Source: Arthrobacter sp. Soil762 (GTDB lineage: Bacteria; Actinomycetota; Actinomycetes; Actinomycetales; Micrococcaceae). Taken from it: a stretch of DNA of 64,000 nt. Within the stretch, counting starts at the first letter, position 1; the number at the start of each line of letters is the position of its first letter. A program made the translations under genes and the position numbers. The stretch lies in assembly GCF_001428335.1 (NCBI RefSeq), contig NZ_LMSG01000012.1, forward strand, positions 583,346-647,345. The letters are read 5' to 3'. This document shows, in pieces, positions 46,617 to 53,681 of the stretch. The notes under the pieces are model-generated. The model made no database searches. It saw only the letters and a list, made by a program, of their open reading frames with translations, and had not been told where the DNA came from.

Positions 46617-46665
46617 GGTTTGATTTCGACAAGCTCAATCACCGGCGGGACAGGCTCGACAAACG
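46617..46665 (+). repeat. Dispersed repeat copies at the 3' end of the adenylation-acyltransferase gene
   Basis: TGATTTCGACAAGCTCAATC then ACCGG, followed by GACAGGCTCGACAAACGG. The stop codon of the minus-strand gene (46639) falls inside this block. Confidence 0.65.
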
Positions 46666-49167
46666 GGTTTTGGCGCGGCCGATGACCGTTGGCGCATAGC
46701 TGCAGAGTGCCCAGTACGCGGAGCCTGCGGCCAGTGAGGCCACGACGGCGAGGGCGGGGCTGAGCTCAACCAGCAGCGGGTAGACCAGCCAATGCACCAG
46801 ATAGATGTGCAGGGACGCGCTGGCCAGCAGAACGGTGAGGCGCCGGAGCCCGGCCGGGACGGGAATACTGGGCAGCCACAGGAGCAGGAGTATCCCGGCC
46901 AGGACAGTCAGTTCACGGGCGGGGTTGTCGAAGAACCCCGGGATGGTCAAAGCGGCAACGATACTGACGGCGCCACGCTGAAGGATATGGCGAGCCCGGG
47001 CAACCGCCCATCCCAGCGCGAAAAGCCAGAATATGGGCGGCGTGTGCGGAATTCCCGGCTCAAAAAGCTCATATCGGGTGAGCAGTCCGGCGGCGAGCAG
47101 CACCAGCGGAAAGAGGAACGGGAAGCGCTTTTCGGCACGGCTTACCCAGGGCAGGGCGAGCAGGGCCGTCATGCTGACCAACACGTAGACGAGCACCTCG
47201 ATGAACCAGAAATGCGATCGGGTGGTCACCTCTTCGGGTCCGATAATGGCGTTGAGGAGGACGATGTTCGCCAGGCTGTACCTGTCGGTGATCAGGTAGG
47301 CGAAGCCGATGAAGACCATACTGGGGATGATCACCCTCGCCAGGCTGGCCACTTGCTTCCGCAGCCGCGGCATACGTTCCCCGGCCAGCTGGAACCGGGC
47401 GAAGTTGAACCCCGCCACAGCCATGAGCACGTGGGCGGCACCCTGCCAGTGCAGGAATCCAATATGGGTACTGACAATCAGGAAAATGGAGACCGCCCGC
47501 AGCACGATGCTGGTTTCAAGCCGGGCGAACGGGCGGCGCTTCCGCGGCCGCGGCTGTTCAAGGCGGGCCCCCAGCACTCCCACCGGGGTGATGTGCCAGT
47601 CCGGGGGCAAATGTCCCAATGCCTGCTCGAGTCGCACGGAAGCTGCCACATACGAAAGGGAGTCCCCGCCGAGCGAAACGAAGGTGTCGTCGTCGGAAAT
47701 GTCCGTCAGCTCAAGCGTGTCTTCAAAAATCCGCACCACGCTGTCCTGCGGCCTAGCTCCGGAGTTCGCGCTGGAAGGCGCGTCCTGAACTGTGGGTTTG
47801 GCGAGCACCAGGACGGCCGGGTAGTCCAGCTTGCCGGACGCCAGGCGCGGAAGCTCCCGGACGGCATGGACTTCCAGAGCAGCGCGTGGCAGGCCGATGC
47901 CCTGGGCAAGGAGCTTGCCCAGCAGCGCTGTGTCGTGTTCACCCTCGACGGCGACCACGAGTCCGTGGTCCGTGCCGGTACTTGCCGCCTGAATACCAAG
48001 ATCTGCAAGGATCCGTTCCACTTGTCCAAGGTCGACGCGGAGGCCGACGATCTTGACGAACCGGCTGCGCCGTCCCACTACCTCGTACAGTCCGTCAGCG
48101 TTCTTGCGCGCCAGGTCTCCGGTGCGGAGTTCATCCACCGTCCGCCCGAGGCCGAGGTCCTCCGGCAGCTGGGCGTATCCCAGCATCACGTTGGGCCCGG
48201 AATAGACCAGCTCCCCATGCTCCAGTCCAGGGACCGGGTCTATCCGGAAGGCGCCGCCGGGGACGGGGATTCCGATGGCGCCTGGCGACGTACCCGCCAG
48301 CCGGGGAGGGAGGTAGGCCATGCGTGCGGTGGCCTCCGTCTGGCCGTACATCACAAAGAGATCCCAGCCGCTCCTAGCGCCCAGTTCGACATAACGCCGG
48401 ACCAGGTCAGGGCCGAGCCTGCCGCCGGCCTGGGTCACATACCTGAGCGTGGGCAGATTCATCGCGGCGAACCCCACCCGCTCGAGCAACTCGAAGGTGT
48501 AGGGAACGGCTGCGAACGATGTGGCCCCCTCGCTGCGGAACAGATCCCAGAAGCAGGGGTCCACCACGGACAGATCCGTCAGGACCAGGCTGGCACCACG
48601 CAGCAGGTGGCTGTTGATCACTGACAGTCCATAGCAGTAGGACATGGGCAGTGTGGTCATTGCCCGGTCATTTTCGGTGATGCCGAGGTATTCCGCGATG
48701 GACTCCGCGTTCGCCTCGAGGTTTTCATAGGACAGCCGCACGAGCTTGGGTGAACCGGTGGAACCTGAGGTGCTCAACAGAAGCGCCAGGTCCGGGTGCA
48801 GAGTGTGTCCCGTGCCAGGCCTTCGTTCATCCAGTACTGTCCGGCCGTTCGCGGAACTAAGGATAACGTCCGGATCATAGGCCGCGACCAGGGACTCCAG
48901 GGCGGCAGGCTTGTCCGCAGGCAGGAGGATCAGCGGATGACCGGCGGCCATGGCCGCCAAGTACCCCACCAAGGAGTCAATATCGTTACCGGCTGTCAGG
49001 GCCAACAGACGGCGTTCGCTACCGAGGCGCCGGCCCAGCTCCTCAACACGGCCAGCCAGTTCCCGATACGTCAGGACGCCGTTGCTGGTGGCAATGGCAG
49101 TCCTGTCACCGTTGTCCGCGAGGTTGGCGGCCAACGACAGGCGTTGAAGGTCAAGTTGGGTGCTCAT
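46639..49167 (-). CDS. Adenylation-carrier-acyltransferase-3 fusion enzyme
   Basis: A three-domain protein of 842 aa. Residues 1-450 are an AMP-forming adenylation domain: LSTSGSTGSPK (131-141), YGQTEATARMAYLP, LRTGDLARKNADGLYEVVGR with RFVKIVGLRVDLGQVE, and the terminal Lys block PRLASGKLDYP. Residues about 470-545 are a carrier domain with the phosphopantetheine Ser503 in VSLGGDSLSYV. From about 555 a membrane acyltransferase-3 domain follows (IVLRAVSIFLIVSTHIGFLH, then about ten segments, ending ASASLHIYLVHWLVYPLLV). It should activate an amino or carboxylic acid, hold it as a thioester and pass it to an acceptor at the membrane. A DtxR-type box lies 31 bases upstream. Substrate unknown. 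Confidence 0.85.
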   Translation of the reverse strand: MSTQLDLQRLSLAANLADNGDRTAIATSNGVLTYRELAGRVEELGRRLGSERRLLALTAGNDIDSLVGYLAAMAAGHPLILLPADKPAALESLVAAYDPDVILSSANGRTVLDERRPGTGHTLHPDLALLLSTSGSTGSPKLVRLSYENLEANAESIAEYLGITENDRAMTTLPMSYCYGLSVINSHLLRGASLVLTDLSVVDPCFWDLFRSEGATSFAAVPYTFELLERVGFAAMNLPTLRYVTQAGGRLGPDLVRRYVELGARSGWDLFVMYGQTEATARMAYLPPRLAGTSPGAIGIPVPGGAFRIDPVPGLEHGELVYSGPNVMLGYAQLPEDLGLGRTVDELRTGDLARKNADGLYEVVGRRSRFVKIVGLRVDLGQVERILADLGIQAASTGTDHGLVVAVEGEHDTALLGKLLAQGIGLPRAALEVHAVRELPRLASGKLDYPAVLVLAKPTVQDAPSSANSGARPQDSVVRIFEDTLELTDISDDDTFVSLGGDSLSYVAASVRLEQALGHLPPDWHITPVGVLGARLEQPRPRKRRPFARLETSIVLRAVSIFLIVSTHIGFLHWQGAAHVLMAVAGFNFARFQLAGERMPRLRKQVASLARVIIPSMVFIGFAYLITDRYSLANIVLLNAIIGPEEVTTRSHFWFIEVLVYVLVSMTALLALPWVSRAEKRFPFLFPLVLLAAGLLTRYELFEPGIPHTPPIFWLFALGWAVARARHILQRGAVSIVAALTIPGFFDNPARELTVLAGILLLLWLPSIPVPAGLRRLTVLLASASLHIYLVHWLVYPLLVELSPALAVVASLAAGSAYWALCSYAPTVIGRAKTRLSSLSRR

Positions 49168-49197
49168 AGCGTGTGGTCCATAGGTGTCTTCGGCGAT

Positions 49198-49216
49198 TTA
49201 GGGAAGCCTAACCTTG
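49198..49216 (-). promoter_or_regulatory. DtxR/IdeR-type iron box upstream of the adenylation-acyltransferase gene
   Basis: On the coding strand AAGGTTAGGCTTCCCTAA matches the TTAGGTTAGGCTAACCTAA consensus at 15 of 19 positions by my count. It lies 31 bases before the ATG at 49167, a position fit for repression by an iron-loaded DtxR/IdeR protein. Confidence 0.68.
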
Positions 49217-49254
49217 GAAGAGTACACCGGGCAGTGGTGGATTAAGAAAACAAA

Positions 49255-49422
49255 ATGTACCGTATTTCTCCAGCTTCTGGTCTAAAAGGCCGCGTCCCGT
49301 CCGTGCGGAAAGGCGAAATCATTATTGACTTTGATGCCGAAGGGCGCATCCTGGGCCTGGAGATTCTCGGGGCCAAGGATGTGCTGCGCGAGGAAACCCT
49401 CGGCCTGGCCCAACGTCCATAG
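49255..49422 (+). CDS. Short DUF2283-like protein, probably N-terminally truncated
   Basis: ATG 49255 to TAG 49422 encodes 55 aa. Residues 21-40 read EIIIDFDAEGRILGLEILGA, the hallmark of DUF2283 proteins, which usually have another 20-30 N-terminal residues (a YDxxxDALYI-like strand) that are not seen here. No good ribosome-binding site precedes the ATG. It may be a remnant. It lies in the spacer between the two iron boxes. Confidence 0.5.
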   Translation: MYRISPASGLKGRVPSVRKGEIIIDFDAEGRILGLEILGAKDVLREETLGLAQRP

Positions 49423-49659
49423 CGGAAAACGAGCACGCCCGCCGGCTGGCGACCGATGCGGTCGGCGGCACCCCAGACCACCCCCGCTTGGAGTTGACCA
49501 GCCCGGAAACGACCGGGCAGGCTGGCGCATGAGGCGGGAACCGGCACCGGATCCTCACGACCACGACCACCCATCGGGCCTTAGGCTGCCCACGCCTCGC
49601 ACTCATGTACCGCCCCCACGCTTGGCCGTAACCTTTTTGCGAATTAGCGCATGGAAACT

Positions 49660-49687
49660 TTGCATAATTGAAGATTCTGGGTAATCT
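49660..49687 (+). promoter_or_regulatory. Candidate promoter of the P19-type lipoprotein gene
   Basis: TTGCAT (49660-49665) and TAATCT (49682-49687) are spaced 16 bases apart in a locally AT-rich stretch. An iron box begins seven bases after the -10 element, where a bound repressor would block initiation. Confidence 0.5.
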
Positions 49688-49693
49688 TCCTGT

Positions 49694-49712
49694 TTAGGCG
49701 AGCCTAACTCGG
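49694..49712 (+). promoter_or_regulatory. DtxR/IdeR-type iron box upstream of the P19-type lipoprotein gene
   Basis: TTAGGCGAGCCTAACT matches the core of the DtxR/IdeR consensus (TTAGG, then AGCCTAAC). It directly follows the candidate promoter at 49660-49687. A short perfect hairpin CTCGGCTC-CCAT-GAGCCGAG (49708-49727) overlaps its end. The leader to the start codon is about 250 bases long. Confidence 0.65.
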
Positions 49713-49964
49713 CTCCCATGAGCCGAGGTGCACTGCCCCATGACCGCGATCTTTACGAACGGCCTCCGAGAGGCCCACAGAGGGATACTTCCCGTGGGCT
49801 GGCCGCTTAAGAGTGGCCGACCCGGCCACACTTCGGATACCGGGGCGCCTGCGCCCTTGGACTCCAGCGCAATCGCCACCACCTCTTAGGCTTCCTGCAA
49901 CACCGCATTTCCTCTCCCCAACACCGCAGTACTTCTCCCCAACACCTCTTACTAAGGATTTACG

Positions 49965-50531
49965 ATGCTCCGTGCCACCCTGGCCCTTCTGGCCGCCCCT
50001 CTCGCCCTCGCTGCGCTCACCGGATGTGGCGCCCAGGCCGCCGCAAAGGAGGATGCTTTCACCGTTCCGGCCGGCGTTCAGGAGCAGTACGAAGTGCTCG
50101 CCCATGAACTTGCCGCAAAAGGCAAAACAGTCGAGTCGGGGGATTGGACAGTCAACCTGATCACCGAGGCTGCCGAACCATGGTTCGACGAGCACGGCGC
50201 TCATTTCCGTGCGCCGCAGGCTGGCGAAACCCATCACATCGAGATCATCCCAACCGAGACCTCGACAGGCCGGATCGTCCCCAACGTCCCGATCACCCTG
50301 GAAGTCGTCGACGCTCAAGACAAAGTCGTGCAAGAACTGGAGCTGAACTTCTACTACTCGACCTTCTACCACTACGCCAACAACTTCACCGTGCCCGAAG
50401 CCGGGACCTACACACTGCGCGCCACCCTCGGCGTCCCGGCATTCAACCGCCACGGCGAGGAGTCCGAAACACCCGCCCTGGCCAAGGGCACCACCGTCGA
50501 GTTTGCCGACGTCGAGCTGACCAAAGAGTAA
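49965..50531 (+). CDS. P19/Tp34-type iron transport lipoprotein
   Basis: A 188-aa lipoprotein with signal LALLAAPLALAALTGC; the lipobox LTGC puts the lipidated Cys at residue 21. The mature part (ETHHIEIIPTETSTGRIVPN, VPITLEVVD, FYYSTFYHYANNFTVPEAGT, YTLRATLGVPAFNRHGEE) matches the P19/Tp34/FetP iron-binding family, which works with iron permeases. TAAGGA precedes the ATG. Iron-box control upstream supports the role. No FTR1-type permease gene is present next to it; the membrane protein at 51009 may take that place. Confidence 0.78.
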   Translation: MLRATLALLAAPLALAALTGCGAQAAAKEDAFTVPAGVQEQYEVLAHELAAKGKTVESGDWTVNLITEAAEPWFDEHGAHFRAPQAGETHHIEIIPTETSTGRIVPNVPITLEVVDAQDKVVQELELNFYYSTFYHYANNFTVPEAGTYTLRATLGVPAFNRHGEESETPALAKGTTVEFADVELTKE

Positions 50532-50533
50532 CA

Positions 50534-50576
50534 ACCGCTGACCGCGGGAGCGGTTGAATCACTGGCCCAATGATTC
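50534..50576 (+). terminator. Two hairpins after the lipoprotein gene
   Basis: AACCGCT can pair with AGCGGTT around GACCGCGGG, and right after it TTGAATCA pairs with TGATTCAA around CTGGCCCAA. Both follow the stop codon by only a few bases. There is no T-run, so termination strength is uncertain. Confidence 0.4.
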
Positions 50577-50844
50577 AAGCCAAGGCGTTACTCCCCAACC
50601 GGGTATTTACCTGGGCATATCGTCGGACGGTAAAGCGCTCCGGTGATGACCAGGCGGCAAAGGGCTCCCGGCGGCGGGCTCGGAGCGCCACCGACGCCGA
50701 CGTCGGCCAGGGCGATGTCATCGACCGTTCTGGCCGACTCGGAGGGCAATCGAGTTCTCCATCCTCACCCCGCTGACGCAGAGTCTCGGCCCGGTGCCAG
50801 GCAGTAACCCTCCGAAAATTGCTAACTTCCTTCCAAGGATCATC

Positions 50845-51012
50845 ATGACTTCTTTCACGCCATCTCCGCGCTTCAGGGTGCACCGCCGCATGCCGCGTCC
50901 CGTTTCCAGCTGCGCCACACCGCCTGGGCCGGCGGACAGCCGCCGTCATACGGTCGTGGCATCACCGGTTATCCCGCGAGGGCAGCATCTATTCGACAGG
51001 TCCCCGCAATGA
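50845..51012 (+). CDS. Possible small basic protein coupled to the membrane protein
   Basis: ATG 50845 has a strong AAGGATCATC site before it. The 55-aa frame begins MTSFTPSPRFRVHRRMPRP and its stop codon overlaps the start of the next gene (ATGA). The sequence is Pro/Arg-rich and matches no family I know. The well-placed ribosome-binding site and overlap are the only arguments; it could serve mainly to couple translation. The 270 bases before it (50577-50844) hold nothing recognisable. Confidence 0.38.
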   Translation: MTSFTPSPRFRVHRRMPRPVSSCATPPGPADSRRHTVVASPVIPRGQHLFDRSPQ

Positions 51013-51626
51013 CTGCCGTGGCACCGGTCCGGCCGGTCCCACCCCAGACAGAGCCGGCGATTCCGCCCGCACCGCTGACCCGCCGCCAAAGACTACGGCT
51101 GGTTCTGTTAGGGATGCTGTGCACGGCAGGATGGCTGGCTTCGGTGCTCGTCGGGCATCATGTGGACTGCGGGCCTGAACTCCACCGGGTCGGGCTTGCC
51201 ATTCATATCCTGGCTCTCGTGCTGTCCTTTGGCACAATCCTCGTGGTCGACTGGCTGGGATTGCTGTGGCTGTTTGGCAAGGTGGAGATGCACGCGTCCG
51301 GGAAGCTTGAGGCCGCTGCGAAGCCGCTGATCTGGGGCGGTCTGGCCTTGCTGCTCATTTCCGGTGCCCTGATCGACCCCGATCTGACCAGCCTGGTCAC
51401 TGTGGTCAAACTCGCTTGCGTCCTGATACTGATGCTGAACGGCCTCAGCATCGCACCGGCCATGCACCGGTTACTGGCGCTCCCGCCCCACACACGCTTC
51501 AGCGAGCTAACACGCAGACTGCGTCTTCGGCTCATGATTGCACTCACTGTTTCCCAGACCTGCTGGTGGACCGCCGTCCTCATCGGGCTCATCAACAGCA
51601 CGCTGCGTCGCTGGACCGGTGCTTGA
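51009..51626 (+). CDS. Five-segment membrane protein of unknown function
   Basis: A 205-aa protein with about five hydrophobic segments (LRLVLLGMLCTAGWLASVLV near 28, IHILALVLSFGTILVVDW near 62, LIWGGLALLLISGALI near 106, VTVVKLACVLILMLNGLSIA near 130, LRLMIALTVSQTCWWTAVLI near 172). His residues in the second and fourth segments could bind heme or metal. It starts in overlap with the small frame at 50845 and probably belongs to the iron-regulated transcript with the P19-type lipoprotein. I do not recognise the family. Confidence 0.65.
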   Translation: MTAVAPVRPVPPQTEPAIPPAPLTRRQRLRLVLLGMLCTAGWLASVLVGHHVDCGPELHRVGLAIHILALVLSFGTILVVDWLGLLWLFGKVEMHASGKLEAAAKPLIWGGLALLLISGALIDPDLTSLVTVVKLACVLILMLNGLSIAPAMHRLLALPPHTRFSELTRRLRLRLMIALTVSQTCWWTAVLIGLINSTLRRWTGA

Positions 51627-51656
51627 GCGGCGCTGGATGGGAACCGTGGCGATAAT

Positions 51657-51722
51657 GACGCGCATATTCCCTGATGACACGCGATCGGCCTGGCGACACC
51701 CGTATATGGGTGTCGCCAGGCC
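51657..51722. repeat. Palindromic repeat related to the AbiEi-associated family, copy 2
   Basis: It begins TGACGCGCATATTCCCTG like the other copies. It then holds a perfect 15-bp stem (GGCCTGGCGACACCC at 51687-51701 with GGGTGTCGCCAGGCC at 51708-51722) around a 6-base loop. Located 30 bases after the membrane protein gene, it may also act as its terminator. Confidence 0.65.
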
Positions 51723-51755
51723 GTTTCCGTAGCGCCATGCCATTTCCGCGTCCGG

Positions 51756-51781
51756 GGATTTCGACAAGCTCAAATCACCGG
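51756..51781 (+). repeat. Dispersed repeat copy before the broken AraC gene
   Basis: GGATTTCGACAAGCTCAAAT then CACCGG; a one-base-variant member of the TTTCGACAGGCTCAACC family. It stands just upstream of the AraC remnant. Confidence 0.65.
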
Positions 51782-51787
51782 ACGGAC

Positions 51788-51990
51788 ATGACACCGCAGG
51801 AGCTGGCCAACGCGTGCCTGGAAGTGGGCTCGACGTCGCTGGGTCCTTCAGCTCGCGGTTCACCGAGATCGTCGGGATGACGCCCAGCGCCTGCCGCGCC
51901 CGCGAACACCACGCCGTTAAAGCGCCAACGTGCATCGCCCGGCAGCACACCCGGCCCGCCCGGAAACCGAGCAGGATTGAAGAAGCCTCG
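51788..51990 (+). pseudogene. AraC-family gene with large internal deletion and frameshift
   Basis: It starts like the intact AraC gene at 46110 (MTPQELAN) but jumps straight to ACLEVGSTSLG, losing about 75 codons, and then loses one base (GGGTCC for GGGGTCC), which shifts the frame. The remaining 3' end (EIVGMTPSACRAREHHAVKA in the correct frame) is still recognisable down to about 51990. Confidence 0.85.
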
Positions 51991-52018
51991 CCACTGCCAC
52001 TCCCCTAGCGTGGGAGAC

Positions 52019-52420
52019 ATGAACATTTCATTGAAGTACGCACATGTCACCGTCAACGATCTCGATGAGTCCCTCGCGTTCTACCGCGACGCCCTCGGTT
52101 TGGAAGTCCGGAACGACGTCGGCTCGGACGGACAGCGCTGGGTCACCCTTGGCAGCGCGGCCCAGCCCGACCTTGAGATCGTCCTGTCCCCTCCGCACGC
52201 CGGCCGCTCGCAGGCGGACGGGGACGCCATCCAGGAGCTGGTCACCAAGGGCGTTATGCCCATGCTCGTGTTCAACACGGACGATCTCGACGCCACTTTC
52301 GAAGCCCTCCGGGCGTCAGGCGCCGAGGTGCTCCAGGAACCCATCGTCCAGCCGTGGGGCCCGCGCGACTGCGCCTTCCGCGACCCGTCCGGCAACATGA
52401 TCCGCATCAACCAGGGCTGA
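52019..52420 (+). CDS. VOC superfamily (glyoxalase/bleomycin-resistance type) protein
   Basis: A 133-aa protein with the two beta-alpha-beta-beta-beta units of the vicinal-oxygen-chelate fold: YAHVTVNDLDESLAFYRDAL, GLEVRNDVG, then MLVFNTDDLDATFEALRASG and CAFRDPSGNMIRINQG. A metal-ligand His and Glu pattern is partly present (His in the first strand; no clear second His). It starts at ATG 52019 behind GGGAGAC, downstream of the broken AraC gene. Substrate unknown. Confidence 0.82.
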   Translation: MNISLKYAHVTVNDLDESLAFYRDALGLEVRNDVGSDGQRWVTLGSAAQPDLEIVLSPPHAGRSQADGDAIQELVTKGVMPMLVFNTDDLDATFEALRASGAEVLQEPIVQPWGPRDCAFRDPSGNMIRINQG

Positions 52421-52586
52421 CCGACGCGCAAGTTCGTTTTCGAGGCGGACAATCCTCTACGCAGTCCGTATTCCGCGTGCGCCTGGGTAGGTGTGGGTCG
52501 GAAACGAACAAGCGCGTCGCCACGACTTCTCCACATAGCGGCACCTACCCCTCGCGCCGGGGGCGCGCAGCTGGCATCTTCGCTAC

Positions 52587-53561
52587 ATGACCGACCTTCC
52601 ACCGCTTCTCTTGGCCCGCGACCGCGCCCTTCACGGACTGACCCCGAATGACCTTGCCAAGCGCGTAAAGGCCGGTTCCCTGGTCCGTGTCCGGCACGGC
52701 GTCTACACGGACGGGCAGGTCTGGAAGGGACTGAAGCCGTGGGAGCAATATCGCCTCCGCGTCCAAGCAGCTGCGGAAACGTTCGAGAAACCCACGGTCT
52801 TCGCCAGGCACTCCGCCGCCAGCGTGTGGGGAATTCCCACCATCGGCCTGCACCACCCGGTCCAGGCCCTCAGCATGAAGAACGACGGCGGCCGGTCACG
52901 TGCCGGAGTTCGCCGCCACTTTGCTGCGCCGGCGGGTCTGTTGGTGGTCCGGCGGGAGGGCCTGCTCGTCACCGGTCGCATCCGCACTGTCCTGGACCTG
53001 GCGGCGTTCACGCCCTTCGCCGAAGCTGCAGCACCCCTGGACCATGTGCTTCGACCAGACCGGACCCTGCGGCTGCCTGCCGTGACCAAGGCTGAACTGG
53101 AGGCAGGTATCGGATCTATGTATTCCGCTGCTGCGGGGCGAAGGGTACTGACCGCCGTGGCTTTCGCGGACCCTTTGTCCGGTTCCGCAGGGGAGTCCTA
53201 CAGCCGCGCCCTTATCCACGTGGCCGGCTTGGAAGCCCCGGTCCTGCAGCAAGCCATCCACGACAGGGACGGCCTTGTGGGCTACACCGATTTCTATTGG
53301 AAGCAGGCCAAGGTTGTTGGCGAATTCGATGGCGAGGAGAAGTACCTCAAACCCGAGTACCTCAAGGGCCGGACGGCGTCGCAGTCAGTGGCGGAGGAAA
53401 CGAAGCGCGAGAACCGAATCCGGGCCACCGGGTTCAACGTGGTGAGGTGGGATTGGGCCGATCTGATCGAGCCCGGGAAGCTGGAACGCAAACTGGCAGC
53501 GGCCGGCGCGCCCCGCCGTCGTACGCGTTCTGCGGTTTTCGACGCGCAAACCCGACCGTGA
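52587..53561 (+). CDS. AbiEi-like/DUF559-type protein, copy B
   Basis: A 324-aa paralogue of the protein at 44999, the same length and nearly collinear (LLLARDRALHGLTPNDLAKR, RHSAASVWGIPTIGLHHPVQ, SGSAGESYSRALIHVAGLEA, EFDGEEKYLKPEYLKGR, KRENRIRATGFNVVRWDWAD). The winged-helix and nuclease-like layout is the same. Similarity extends about 30 bases upstream of the ATG (CAGCTGGCATCTTCG). Its stop codon again lies in the first bases of a long palindrome. Confidence 0.75.
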   Translation: MTDLPPLLLARDRALHGLTPNDLAKRVKAGSLVRVRHGVYTDGQVWKGLKPWEQYRLRVQAAAETFEKPTVFARHSAASVWGIPTIGLHHPVQALSMKNDGGRSRAGVRRHFAAPAGLLVVRREGLLVTGRIRTVLDLAAFTPFAEAAAPLDHVLRPDRTLRLPAVTKAELEAGIGSMYSAAAGRRVLTAVAFADPLSGSAGESYSRALIHVAGLEAPVLQQAIHDRDGLVGYTDFYWKQAKVVGEFDGEEKYLKPEYLKGRTASQSVAEETKRENRIRATGFNVVRWDWADLIEPGKLERKLAAAGAPRRRTRSAVFDAQTRP

Positions 53562-53617
53562 CGCGCAGATTCCCTGGCGCCACCGATATTTAGGTGTCGA
53601 CAGGGAACCTGCGTAGC
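53560..53617. repeat. 58-bp palindromic repeat, copy 3
   Basis: GACGCGCAGATTCCCTGGCG with CCACC, a short loop (GATATTTA), then GGTGTCGACAGGGAACCTGC. The arms pair over about 21 bases with a few mismatches. As in copy 1, the TGA stop of the AbiEi gene overlaps the left edge. It stands between that gene and the convergent PEP synthase gene. Confidence 0.72.
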
Positions 53618-53681
53618 GACAAGGAATCTGCGCAGCGCCAGAACGACGTCGGCACCCAACCCGGGTGCCGACGTCGTGCGT

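Noticed and set aside
46792..48624. A 610-codon plus-strand open frame
   Set aside because: Antisense of the adenylation-carrier-acyltransferase gene, whose motifs are intact on the minus strand.
49740..49889. A 49-codon frame (MTAIFTNGLREAHRG...) in the leader of the P19-type lipoprotein gene
   Set aside because: No ribosome-binding site, Pro/Ala/Gly-rich end and no family; could be a leader peptide but there is no support.
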